Below are positions 1-6,978 of a stretch of DNA of 12,823 nt, one piece after another; positions within the stretch are counted from its first letter, which is position 1; the number at the start of each line of letters is the position of its first letter. The position numbers and the translations under genes are program-made. The notes beneath the pieces were generated by a model that was given only the letters and a program-made list of their open reading frames with translations, was not told the DNA's origin and did not search any database. Source of the stretch: JBGSIZ01 sp041742255 (lineage in GTDB: Bacteria > Pseudomonadota > Alphaproteobacteria > Rhodobacterales > Rhodobacteraceae); assembly GCA_041742255.1 (NCBI GenBank), contig JBGSIZ010000170.1, positions 1 through 12,823 of the forward strand. Reading direction: 5' to 3'.

Positions 1-31
1 ATGCTGCGCAAAAGGGATAGGGAGCGTGTAA

Positions 32-652
32 ATGACCATCCATGCCGTGATTTTCGACATCGGAAATGTTCTGATCGAATGGCAGCCAGAACGGTTTTAT
101 GATCGCGTGGTGGGCGAGGATCGTCGCCGCGCGATGTTCGCCGCCGTGAACCTGCACGCGATGAATGACGCCGTGGACAAGGGGGCGGATTGGGAAACCG
201 CCGTGGCCGACTGTGCCCGCGCCCATCCGGACTTCAGCGCCGAGATTGCCCTGTGGCACAGCCGCTGGATTGACATGGCCAGCCCCGCCATCGACCATTC
301 CGTACGGCTGCTGCGCGCCTTGCGCCGGGCCGCTGTCCCTGTGTTCTCGCTCACAAATTTCGGCATTCAGACGTTCGAGGTCGGCCGCCGCGAATATCCG
401 TTTCTGGAGGAGTTCGATCGCGCCTATGTGTCCGGCCATATGGGTGTGACCAAACCCGATCCGCAGATTTACCAGATGGTCGAGGACGACTGCGGCCTGC
501 CCCCTGATACCCTTTTGTTTGCCGACGACCGCCCCGAAAACATCGACGCCGCCCGTGCGCGCGGCTGGCAGACCCATTTGTTTGATGGTCCCGGCCCATG
601 GGCCGCGCGGCTGGTGTCCGAGGGTCTGTTGACCAAGGAGGACGCCCAATGA
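32..652 (+). CDS. HAD-superfamily hydrolase (subfamily IA-like phosphatase)
   Basis: A 206-residue cytoplasmic phosphohydrolase of the haloacid dehalogenase superfamily. Motif I is FDIGNVL, with nucleophile D9. As in the YihX type, Gly stands where many HAD phosphatases have the second Asp. Motif II is SLTNF (T108, N109), motif III is K141 in VTKPDPQIY, and motif IV is FADDRPEN (D165, D166). A helical cap lies at about residues 18-95. Length and motif order fit YihX-like sugar-phosphate phosphatases, but the substrate cannot be read from the sequence. The start at 32 follows an AGGGAG ribosome site at 19-24. The stop overlaps the next start as ATGA (649-652), so it is probably translated together with the two genes downstream. 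It may equally be a general metabolite or damage-repair phosphatase. The family call is firm; the role is unknown. Confidence 0.9.
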   Translation: MTIHAVIFDIGNVLIEWQPERFYDRVVGEDRRRAMFAAVNLHAMNDAVDKGADWETAVADCARAHPDFSAEIALWHSRWIDMASPAIDHSVRLLRALRRAAVPVFSLTNFGIQTFEVGRREYPFLEEFDRAYVSGHMGVTKPDPQIYQMVEDDCGLPPDTLLFADDRPENIDAARARGWQTHLFDGPGPWAARLVSEGLLTKEDAQ

Positions 653-1560
653 CCGTCACGATTTCACAGGCCGACGCGGAACCGCATCTGGACTGGATCG
701 CGTTGACCCGCGCCTTGGCCGCAGGTCACGCCCGCCCCCCCGCGCAGGTCGAGGATGTGTTCCTGTATTCCAATGGTCGCACCCTGTTGAACCGGTCCGC
801 GTGGATCGCGGGCATGGGTATCGCGGTCAAGGCCGCCACCGTGTTTCCCGGCAACAAGGACATGGGCAAACCGATGATCGGCGGGGCCGTGACCCTGTTT
901 TCCGACGACGACGGCACGTTGGAGGCGATCCTTGATTTCCATCTGGTGACCAAGTGGAAAACGGCCGGTGACAGCCTGTTGGCCGCGACCCGGCTCGCCC
1001 GTCCGGACGCCCGCGAAATTCTGATCGTGGGGGCCGGAACCGTGGGCCGCAGCCTGTGGGAGGCGTATGGCGCGGCGTTCCCGAATGCCCGGTTTACCGT
1101 CTGGAACCGCACGACCGACGGCGCCGCCCGGTTTGCCGCGACCTGTCCCGGTGTGACCGTGGCCGCCGATCTGGAAACCGCCGTGCGGGCCGCCGACATC
1201 GTGACCTGCGCCACCATGTCCACCGAACCCGTCATCCGTGGCGACTGGTTACAACCGGGCCAACACATTGATTTGATTGGGGCCTATCGCCCCGACATGC
1301 GCGAGGTGGACGATACCGCCCTGTTGCGCGCCCGCGTGTTCGTGGACAACCGCCACACCACGACGGGGCATATCGGCGAGCTGAAAATCCCGCTGGAGAC
1401 TGGCGTCATTGGCCCCGATCACGTTTTGGCCGATTATTATGACCTGCCGTCGTTTGTTCGCCGCAGTGATGCCGAAATTACCCTGTTCAAGAATGGCGGA
1501 GGCGCGCATCTCGATCTGATGACCTGCCGCTATATTCTGGATGCATGGACCGCGCGATGA
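649..1560 (+). CDS. Ornithine cyclodeaminase / mu-crystallin family protein
   Basis: A 303-residue NAD(P)-dependent enzyme of the ornithine cyclodeaminase, mu-crystallin, ketimine reductase and alanine dehydrogenase superfamily. The Rossmann motif VGAGTVGRS is at about 127-135. The substrate-pocket lysine is K61 in AVKAATVFPGN. The conserved region GAYRPDMREVD (211-221) carries the acidic residue expected at the active site. At the helix that usually reads R-T-A-A, which binds the substrate carboxylate, this protein has WKTAGDS, so Lys104 replaces Arg. Real ornithine deamination is therefore not assured; an imine reductase or amino-acid dehydrogenase is as likely. I chose the ATG at 649 over the longer frame from 598 because AAGGAGG at 635-641 lies 7 nt upstream and the start overlaps the HAD stop. 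It is the middle gene of a three-gene operon. Confidence 0.88.
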   Translation: MTVTISQADAEPHLDWIALTRALAAGHARPPAQVEDVFLYSNGRTLLNRSAWIAGMGIAVKAATVFPGNKDMGKPMIGGAVTLFSDDDGTLEAILDFHLVTKWKTAGDSLLAATRLARPDAREILIVGAGTVGRSLWEAYGAAFPNARFTVWNRTTDGAARFAATCPGVTVAADLETAVRAADIVTCATMSTEPVIRGDWLQPGQHIDLIGAYRPDMREVDDTALLRARVFVDNRHTTTGHIGELKIPLETGVIGPDHVLADYYDLPSFVRRSDAEITLFKNGGGAHLDLMTCRYILDAWTAR

Positions 1561-2471
1561 TCTGGTTTGCCTTTGGTGTTCTTGTGATTGCCGTGGCCCC
1601 GTTCCTGCGGGACCGATTGCGCCCGGCTGTTGCACAACAGAATGCCCCCGGTGAATTGGTCCGGTTGAGCCAAGGGATCACGCATTATCAATGGGTTGGC
1701 CCCACCCGCGGTCCGGTTTTGGTGTGTATCCACGGGTTGACCACGCCGATGGCCGCGTGGGCCGTGATTGCCGAGGAACTGGGCCGCGCCGGGTATCGCG
1801 TGTTGACCTATGACCTGTATGGGCGGGGGTATTCTGCTACCGTTTCGGGGCCGCAGGATCGCCGGTTTTTCCTGACCCAGTTGCAGGATTTGCTGACGGA
1901 TCAGGGCGTTACCGGGGATATTACCCTTCTGGGATATTCCATGGGTGGGTCCATTGCCACGGCCTATGCCGCGCAACATCCGGACCGGATGAAACGGGTG
2001 ATCCTGCTGGCACCGGGGGGGGTGCAGATCAACCGCTCCGGGTTGGACCGGGCGGTGCTGCGGTTGCCGGTGATCGGCGACTGGATCTTTGCCACGCTGG
2101 GGGTCTGGCGGATGCGGAAGGCCTTGCGGGCGGTGGCGGGCGAGCCGACCCAAGTTATTGATATCAATAAGATTCAGCAGGCCCAGTTCAACCGCAAAGG
2201 CTTTGCCCCGGCCGTATTGTCATCGCTCCGCGGGATGCTGTCCGAGGTGCAGGAGGCCGATCATCGCGCGCTGGGGCAGGCTGGGGTGCCGGTGGTTGCC
2301 ATTTGGGGCGAGGCGGATCGGGTTATCCCGTTGCGCGCCTTGGGGATTCTGGCCCAATGGAACCGCGCGACCCGGCAGGAAACGGTGCCGGGGGCGGGGC
2401 ATGGGATGCCCTATACCCACGGAACGGAAGTCGCCGAAATTGTCCGGGCGATCCTGCGCGAGCGGGATTGA
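1557..2471 (+). CDS. Membrane-anchored alpha/beta-fold hydrolase
   Basis: A 304-residue alpha/beta hydrolase. Residues 1-17 form a hydrophobic segment followed by RDRLR, so the enzyme is probably anchored by one N-terminal helix. The oxyanion-hole motif is IHGLTTP (about 58-64), and the nucleophile elbow is GYSMGGS with Ser128. The likely acid is Asp254 in WGEADRVIP, and the His is His282 in GAGHGMPY, so the catalytic triad is complete. A lid insert covers about 160-235. The substrate is not predictable; esterase, lipase and C-C hydrolase enzymes share this pattern. The start at 1557 gives an ATGA overlap with the preceding stop. The in-frame ATG at 1545 would add four residues and is a real alternative, since neither has a strong ribosome site. 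It is the last gene of the operon that begins with the HAD phosphatase. Confidence 0.87.
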   Translation: MIWFAFGVLVIAVAPFLRDRLRPAVAQQNAPGELVRLSQGITHYQWVGPTRGPVLVCIHGLTTPMAAWAVIAEELGRAGYRVLTYDLYGRGYSATVSGPQDRRFFLTQLQDLLTDQGVTGDITLLGYSMGGSIATAYAAQHPDRMKRVILLAPGGVQINRSGLDRAVLRLPVIGDWIFATLGVWRMRKALRAVAGEPTQVIDINKIQQAQFNRKGFAPAVLSSLRGMLSEVQEADHRALGQAGVPVVAIWGEADRVIPLRALGILAQWNRATRQETVPGAGHGMPYTHGTEVAEIVRAILRERD

Positions 2472-2486
2472 TTTCGCGTCGGTTTC

Positions 2487-2514
2487 CCGTCGGTACTGCG
2501 GCGGTGTCGTTTTT
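2487..2514 (+). terminator. Possible intrinsic terminator of the HAD operon
   Basis: CCGTCG (2487-2492) can pair with CGGCGG (2499-2504) across a 6-nt loop, with one G-U pair, and TTTTT follows at 2510-2514. It lies 15 bp past the alpha/beta hydrolase stop, in the 64-bp gap before the convergent MFS gene. The stem is short and the U-tract starts 5 nt after it, so this is only moderately convincing. Confidence 0.4.
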
Positions 2515-2535
2515 CCAGTTTTCGAAGGCCAGATG

Positions 2536-3786
2536 TCAGGCCGCAGCCGTCCCCAAGGGCCGTTCCCGGATCGGCAGATGGATCAGCGCCGAAAACGCCC
2601 CGACCCCCACGCCGACCCACCAGACCATCGTATAGCTGCCGTAAACATCATAAAGCCGCCCACCCAGCCAGACGCCCAGAAAGCTGCCCAGTTGGTGCGA
2701 AAAGAACACCAACCCATAGAGCGTCCCCATATACCGCAACCCGTAGATATTCGCGACCAGACCGGACGTGAGCGGGACGGTGGCCAGCCACAGGCTGCCC
2801 ATGACCAATGAGAACACGATGACGATCAACGGGGTCAGCCCGCTGGTGGTCGCCATGATGATGAACCACGCCGCCACGATGGTCCGCCCGGTGTAGATGC
2901 CCGCCAGAAGGTATTTCTTGGAATACCGTTTCCCCAGATACCCCGCCATCAGCGTGCCCCCGATATTGGCCAACCCGATGAGCGAGATCGACACCGCCCC
3001 CAGCGCCGATGTGGTCGTGATCCCCATCGAGGCCAAAAGCGACCCATCCGCAATCGGTCCGCATAATTCGGTCACCAAGGCCGGAAAGTGCGCGGTCACA
3101 AACGCCAGTTGATAGCCGCAAGAAAAGAACCCCAGAAAGATCATTGTAAAGGACGGGTCCTTGAACGCCTTGACGAGGATCTGGCCCAGCGTGTCCTCCA
3201 ATTCGCCCCGCGTCGCCGTTACGGGCGCGCGCATGAGCGGCAGCAGCGCCAGCACCGACAGGATCAGGGCCGCGAATGTCACGAACACCATTTGCCATGA
3301 CATGAGGGCCAGCAATGCCTCGGCCATGGGGGCCCCGAACACCTGCCCGGCGGACCCCGCCGCCGTTGCAATGGCCAGCGACATCGACCGGTTTTCCGCC
3401 GAGGAGGCCCGGCCCACCACCGCGAGAATGACCCCGAACCCGGTGCCCGCGATGCCGAACCCGACAAGGATTTCATAGAACTGATGTTCCACCGGCGTTG
3501 TCGCCCCCGCCGACAACAACAGCCCCGCCGCATAGGCCAGCGCCCCGAGGATGATCGCCCGGCGGTCGCCGATTTTTTCGGCCATGGCCCCGAAAATCGG
3601 TTGTCCGAACCCCCACGCAAGGTTCTGGATCGCGATGGCGAGCGAGAATTCCGCCCGCGCCCAGCCGAATTCCTGTGCGATCGGAATCTGGAACACCCCG
3701 AACGATGCGCGGATGGCAAAGCCGGTCATCACGATGATGCAGCCGACGATCAGAACAGGGGTGAGGAGCGGCGCGGATTTTTGCAT
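2536..3786 (-). CDS. Major facilitator superfamily transporter
   Basis: A 416-residue inner-membrane carrier with about 12 hydrophobic segments in the usual 6+6 arrangement. A soluble loop in the middle (about residues 190-215, containing RGELEDTLGQILVKAF) separates the halves. The MFS motif A equivalent follows the second helix as GQPIFGAMAEKIGDRR (61-76, with D74 and R75). Gly- and Ala-rich helix-packing stretches such as GFGIAGTGFGVI are typical of the monocarboxylate / oxalate-formate branch, but the substrate is unknown. The ATG at 3786 was chosen because the protein begins there with a short charged stretch and then helix 1. The frame stays open upstream to 4158, but only as antisense to zapE. 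It converges with the hydrolase operon and diverges from zapE. The ribosome site is weak. Confidence 0.88.
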   Translation of the reverse strand: MQKSAPLLTPVLIVGCIIVMTGFAIRASFGVFQIPIAQEFGWARAEFSLAIAIQNLAWGFGQPIFGAMAEKIGDRRAIILGALAYAAGLLLSAGATTPVEHQFYEILVGFGIAGTGFGVILAVVGRASSAENRSMSLAIATAAGSAGQVFGAPMAEALLALMSWQMVFVTFAALILSVLALLPLMRAPVTATRGELEDTLGQILVKAFKDPSFTMIFLGFFSCGYQLAFVTAHFPALVTELCGPIADGSLLASMGITTTSALGAVSISLIGLANIGGTLMAGYLGKRYSKKYLLAGIYTGRTIVAAWFIIMATTSGLTPLIVIVFSLVMGSLWLATVPLTSGLVANIYGLRYMGTLYGLVFFSHQLGSFLGVWLGGRLYDVYGSYTMVWWVGVGVGAFSALIHLPIRERPLGTAAA

Positions 3787-3840
3787 TGCGCGACAGTTTA
3801 CCGGAACGCGCGGGCCGTCAATTGAGGAAATGAGCGGGAG

Positions 3841-3862
3841 GTAAGGTGGGTCTTGACCCACC
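3841..3862. repeat. Palindromic repeat, copy 1
   Basis: The core GGTGGGTCTTGACCCACC (3845-3862) is an inverted repeat with a 7-bp stem around CTTG, preceded by GTAA. The same 22 bp occurs again at 4977-4998. This copy lies in the 134-bp gap between the divergent MFS and zapE starts. No U-tract follows, so it is more like a dispersed REP-type element or operator than a classical terminator. Confidence 0.85.
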
Positions 3863-3920
3863 TCGCCGTTGGGGCAGCGTCCCGTCTTTTCATCCGATGC
3901 GCCGCGCGGTATCGACAGCC

Positions 3921-4976
3921 ATGACGCTTGATGATGCCTACCGCCGTGCTGTGGCCGATGGCCGCCTGACCGCTGATCCGGCGCAAGTGGCCGCATTGCC
4001 CGCGTTGGAGCGTGTGCGCGCCGACCTTTCTGCCCCGCCGCCTGCCCGTGGTCTGTTTCGCAAGGCCCCGCCGCCGCCGCGCGGGGTGTATCTGTGGGGA
4101 GGTGTGGGGCGCGGCAAATCCATGTTGATGGACCTGCTGTTTTCTGTCGTGGACGCACCCAAGGACCGCCAGCATTTTCACGCCTTCATGCAGTCCGTTC
4201 ATGCCGGTATCGCCGCCGCCCGCGCCACCGGACATGATGACCCGCTGGACCCCGTGGCCCACGCCATTTCCGACCGCATCCGGTTTTTGGCCTTTGACGA
4301 GATGCAGATCACCGACATCACCGATGCCATGCTGGTGGGCCGGTTGTTTGAAAAGCTGTTCGCGGCGGGGGTGACGATTGTTTCCACCTCCAACCGCCCG
4401 CCCGATGATCTGTATCGCAACGGGTTGAACCGGGCCTTGTTCCTGCCGTTTATTGCGCTGCTCAAGGACCGGATGGAGGTTGTCGAACTGTCCAGTGTCA
4501 CCGACCATCGCCAAGGCCGGATCGCGGGCACCCAAACGTGGTTTTCCCCGATCAACGCCGACAGCCGGGCCGCTATCGCCGCTGTCTGGACCCGGTTGAC
4601 CCATGGGGCCGCCGCGCCCTTGGTCTTGCGCGTGACGGGCCGCGATGTGGTGATCCCGGCGTTTCACAACGGGGCCGCCCGCGCCGGGTTTTATGAATTG
4701 TGCGGTCGCCCGCTTGGCCCTGCTGATTATCTGGCGCTGGCCCATGCCATCCGGTTGCTGGTGCTGGAGGATATCCCCCAGATGGGCCCCGAGAATTACA
4801 ACGCCGCCCGCCGGTTTGTCACCCTGATCGACGCCTTGTATGAAGGCCGCGTGCGCCTGATCGCCTCTGCTGCGACCGCCCCCGAACTGCTGTATACCGA
4901 AGGCGAGGGCACGTTTGAATTCGAACGCACCGCCAGCCGGTTGCGCGAAATGCAAAGTGTCGAATGGGCCGAATGA
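3921..4976 (+). CDS. zapE: Cell division protein ZapE (AFAH-type ATPase)
   Basis: A 351-residue P-loop ATPase of the AFG1/ZapE family. In Escherichia coli, ZapE associates with the Z-ring at constriction and affects FtsZ polymer stability; the mitochondrial relative Afg1/LACE1 acts in protein quality control. The Walker A motif is GGVGRGKS (60-67), Walker B is RFLAFDEMQ (121-129), followed by the family signature TDITDAML. The sensor and arginine-finger region is STSNRPPDDLYRNGLNRALF (155-174). The C-terminal tail with ARRFVTLIDALYE and RLREMQS is typical of the family. The ATG at 3921 fits alphaproteobacterial homologues, which start close to Y-R-R/A-x-V. ATG 3897 and GTG 3846 are in frame, but the GTG would place the start inside the palindromic repeat. 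It is a single-gene unit, divergent from the MFS gene and convergent with the LysM gene, with the same palindrome on both sides. Confidence 0.95.
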   Translation: MTLDDAYRRAVADGRLTADPAQVAALPALERVRADLSAPPPARGLFRKAPPPPRGVYLWGGVGRGKSMLMDLLFSVVDAPKDRQHFHAFMQSVHAGIAAARATGHDDPLDPVAHAISDRIRFLAFDEMQITDITDAMLVGRLFEKLFAAGVTIVSTSNRPPDDLYRNGLNRALFLPFIALLKDRMEVVELSSVTDHRQGRIAGTQTWFSPINADSRAAIAAVWTRLTHGAAAPLVLRVTGRDVVIPAFHNGAARAGFYELCGRPLGPADYLALAHAIRLLVLEDIPQMGPENYNAARRFVTLIDALYEGRVRLIASAATAPELLYTEGEGTFEFERTASRLREMQSVEWAE

Positions 4977-4998
4977 GTAAGGTGGGTCTTGACCCACC
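4977..4998. repeat. Palindromic repeat, copy 2
   Basis: An exact second copy of the 22-bp repeat at 3841-3862, in the same orientation. It begins one base after the zapE stop (4974-4976) and ends 7 bp before the LysM gene's stop. The core GGTGGGTCTTGACCCACC (4981-4998) would fold as a 7-bp GC-rich stem with a CTTG loop in either transcript, so it may end or stabilise both convergent messages. There is no U-tract on either side. Confidence 0.85.
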
Positions 4999-5005
4999 CT
5001 CCCTG

Positions 5006-5911
5006 TTACAGGTCCGGGATCACCAACCGTTGTCCGGTCCGGATCTGATCCGGGCTCGACAGGAATTGCCGGTTCGCCTCGAATATCGCCGGATAGCGCC
5101 CCGCGTCGCCGTAAAACTTGATCGCGATGGACCCCAGGCTGTCGCCTTGCGACACCGTGTAGAACCGGAATTGTTCGCTGTCGGTCGCCTTTTGCACGAT
5201 CCGCACTTCAACCCCGTCCTGACTGCCGGTTGGCGTTGCGGGCACCGCCGGGGCTGCCCCGCCATTCGCAATCTGTGCCTGCGAGATGATCGAGGCCAGC
5301 AGAACCGCCGTGTCCACCCGCCCGTTCGCCGTGACGAGGATTTCGGGCACCGCCACTTCGCCCGCCTGCGCCGCCGCGTTGAGCAAGGTGTCGATGCCTG
5401 CGTCTGTTTCCCCGGACTTGAGCGCCTCGACCACGAGGTCTTGTAGCGCGGTGCGCGGTGCCGCCGGTGACCCCGCCTTGCCCGTCGCCGCCATGATCCC
5501 GCTGAGTGCGGTTGACGTCATGTCCAGCATCCCGCCGTCCGGGGCTGGTGCCCCTGTCTGCAACCCCAGACCTGCCAGAACCGCCGCTGCCGTTTCCTCG
5601 ATCGTGCTGCTGTCGGTCTGGATGGTGGGTGCGGTCCGCGCAGGCGTTCCCCCGCTCGCCGCGAGGATCCGTGACCCCATGTCAGGCGCAATCATCGACC
5701 CCAGATCCTGCGTGCCGGGGGCTGCTGTTGCTGGTGCTGTTTCGGCCGCCTCCGGTTCTGATGCGGGCGCGAGATCGGGCAGGGTCACGGCCCGCGTCAC
5801 CTCGGCCCCAAGCGGGTCGGGCGACGCCGATTTGCCCATCATCGGCGCATAGATGATGTAGGCGCACAGCCCGACGGCAAAGACAAAGAAGGCGGTGACG
5901 AGGCGGATCAT
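5006..5911 (-). CDS. Membrane-anchored LysM-domain protein
   Basis: A 301-residue envelope protein. Residues 4-24 (VTAFFVFAVGLCAYIIYAPMM) form a single N-terminal membrane helix. A long Ala/Pro/Thr/Ser-rich linker follows, at about 28-150. A more ordered part (about 165-235, containing LQDLVVEALKSGETDAGIDT) comes next. A C-terminal LysM domain covers about 251-299, from YTVSQGDSLGSIA to QIRTGQRLVIP. LysM binds the N-acetylglucosamine of peptidoglycan, so the protein probably tethers the inner membrane to the cell wall from the periplasmic side. No catalytic domain is visible. The ATG at 5911 precedes the helix directly; a TTG at 5971 would only add a polar extension. It lies 78 bp downstream of the rhodanese-like gene on the same strand and may share its transcript. 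Confidence 0.85.
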   Translation of the reverse strand: MIRLVTAFFVFAVGLCAYIIYAPMMGKSASPDPLGAEVTRAVTLPDLAPASEPEAAETAPATAAPGTQDLGSMIAPDMGSRILAASGGTPARTAPTIQTDSSTIEETAAAVLAGLGLQTGAPAPDGGMLDMTSTALSGIMAATGKAGSPAAPRTALQDLVVEALKSGETDAGIDTLLNAAAQAGEVAVPEILVTANGRVDTAVLLASIISQAQIANGGAAPAVPATPTGSQDGVEVRIVQKATDSEQFRFYTVSQGDSLGSIAIKFYGDAGRYPAIFEANRQFLSSPDQIRTGQRLVIPDL

Positions 5912-5989
5912 GACAGGGCTTTCTTTTGCAAGGCGGGCTGTGGCGGTTTTGGCAAAGGGGTGGGGCGGCAAAGGGCGCGCGGGGGGTGG

Positions 5990-6628
5990 TCAACCATCGG
6001 CGTCAGACGGCACGGTGGACAGGCCGAGCAGTTGCCACGCCTGCAATCCCCCACGGTAATAAAACAGTTTGGCGGGCGGGTATCCGGCGTCCAGCAAATG
6101 GCGCACGGCCTGCACGCTGTCCTCGGCCCATGGGCCGCCCGACATCAGCATCAGGTCGAACGCATTCGTGAAATCGAGCCCGTCGCCGACCGCGGTTGCC
6201 CCCAGTGCGATCAGAATGTCCAGGCGGTAGGGGTTCGCGGGGTCAAGCGTTGCCACGGGAACGTTGACCGCCCCCGGCACCGCACCGCCCGCAAACACGC
6301 CGGGATCGCGCGTGTCCAGCAACAGCCCGCGCCCCTCGCTCACGTCGCCCGAGAGGAACGCGATCACTTCGAGTTCACCCACGGTTGCCACGCCGGGGCC
6401 TGCGATCATTGGCGTGACACAATCGGGCGGGCAGGGCCGCGAGGTCAGCGCGGCGTCACCTGTCACCTGATGCGCGGGGTCCTGATTGCGCGTGATCGTG
6501 TGGGTCTGGCCGTTCACCACCACCGTGACCGACGCCATGTTGCGGGTGATCCCGACGTCCTGCGCAGCCGTGGTCGTTGCCACAAACAGGCCCACGCCGC
6601 CCAGCGTCCAGAACATCCGACGCAACAT
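5990..6628 (-). CDS. Secreted rhodanese-like protein lacking the catalytic cysteine
   Basis: A 212-residue protein with a Sec-type signal peptide (about 1-22, with TTAAQ before the mature part). The only cysteines are C66 and C70, in the motif RPCPPDC. The rhodanese fold covers about 80-205: LLLDTRDPGVFAGGAVPGAV (102-121) is the first conserved block and YYRGGLQAW (190-198) the last. The active-site loop reads LMLMSGGPWAEDS (159-171). In active periplasmic relatives with a C-N-G-P-W-C type loop, a Cys lies where Ser163 is found, and often a second where Ala168 is found. Sulfurtransferase activity by the normal persulfide route is therefore unlikely. The start at 6628 was chosen for the signal peptide; GGGTGGGG just upstream is a modest ribosome site. 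A role in sulfur handling is inference from the fold and from the nearby FccAB-type genes. Confidence 0.8.
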   Translation of the reverse strand: MLRRMFWTLGGVGLFVATTTAAQDVGITRNMASVTVVVNGQTHTITRNQDPAHQVTGDAALTSRPCPPDCVTPMIAGPGVATVGELEVIAFLSGDVSEGRGLLLDTRDPGVFAGGAVPGAVNVPVATLDPANPYRLDILIALGATAVGDGLDFTNAFDLMLMSGGPWAEDSVQAVRHLLDAGYPPAKLFYYRGGLQAWQLLGLSTVPSDADG

Positions 6629-6648
6629 TCCCCACCCCCAACCGAAAA

Positions 6649-6662
6649 ATGCACCACATATT
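6649..6662 (-). promoter_or_regulatory. AT-rich element in the rhodanese-like gene promoter region
   Basis: On the coding strand this reads AATATGTGGTGCAT, 20 bp before the start at 6628. A near match, AATATGTGATTGCAT, precedes the diheme cytochrome gene at 8364-8378. It overlaps a 5-1-5 inverted repeat (ATATT G AATAT, 6658-6668) and contains ATG-N5-CAT half sites. A shared operator is possible but unproven. Confidence 0.3.
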
Positions 6663-6785
6663 GAATATCGCGCTGGCAGGCGCGGTGCAGATAATTCGCT
6701 ATACATGATTTAGTGGAAGGACCCCGACCAAGTCAAACCCACCGATTCGTTTTTTGCAGGTCCAGCCAAAATTTGTGGCCTTTGG

Positions 6786-6813
6786 AAAACAAAAGGACGG
6801 GCTGTGCCCGTCC
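6786..6813 (-). terminator. Intrinsic terminator on the minus strand
   Basis: Read on the minus strand, GGACGGGC (from 6813) pairs perfectly with GCCCGTCC over a 3-nt ACA loop, and the run TTTTGTTTT follows (plus-strand AAAACAAAA, 6786-6794). An 8-bp GC stem plus a U-rich tail is a textbook Rho-independent terminator. On the plus strand no U-tract follows. No minus-strand protein gene lies upstream, since gabT is on the other strand, so it must end some other transcript. Confidence 0.8.
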
Positions 6814-6879
6814 CCTGTCCCTGCCAAGGCCTTGCGGCGGCGGCTCTGTTGGCCGTCCTGCGCGCCTGTGTTCGTTGTG
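6786..6879 (-). ncRNA. Candidate small RNA (about 90 nt), unnamed
   Basis: This is inferred from position, not from a known family. The strong minus-strand terminator at 6786-6813 has no coding gene behind it. About 70-95 bp upstream on the same strand is TTGACC (plus 6908-6913) and, 18 bp on, TACTCT (plus 6884-6889), which resemble -35 and weak -10 boxes. They predict a start near 6877-6879. The RNA would carry a further short stem, GCCAA/TTGGC (plus 6849-6853 with 6823-6827), before the terminator hairpin. Only a 65-residue open frame (6699-6896) covers it; that frame runs straight through the terminator and resembles no protein I know. Confidence 0.45.
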
Positions 6880-6931
6880 CCAAAGAGTAGAATCACAGAT
6901 GATTCGCGGTCAAGCCTTCGTGCAACAGGCC

Positions 6932-6978
6932 GATCATTTTTGTGTCCTGAGGCGCCGTAAAAATTTGATCATTTTGTG
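6932..6978. repeat. Direct repeat upstream of gabT
   Basis: GATCATTTTTGTG (6932-6944) recurs as GATCATTTTGTG (6967-6978), differing by one T in the run, with 35 bp from start to start. The pair lies 63-109 bp before the gabT ATG and just outside the proposed small-RNA promoter. Tandem regulator sites are the simplest reading. Confidence 0.4.

Noticed and set aside
3787..4158. An N-terminal extension of the MFS gene, which stays open to 4158.
   Set aside because: The extension is antisense to the zapE coding region and its residues are Arg/Pro/His-rich, unlike any MFS leader. The ATG at 3786 sits right before helix 1.
3798..4997. A 399-codon open frame on the minus strand across zapE.
   Set aside because: It has low-complexity His/Gln/Gly-rich composition and is antisense to an unmistakable ZapE; a shadow of GC-rich codon use.
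3841..4998. The paired palindromes as terminal repeats of a mobile element carrying zapE.
   Set aside because: They are direct copies of a palindrome, no transposase is present, zapE is a normal core gene, and no target-site duplication was seen.
6699..6896. A 65-residue minus-strand open frame in the gap before gabT.
   Set aside because: It reads through the intrinsic terminator, has no ribosome site I can see and resembles no protein.
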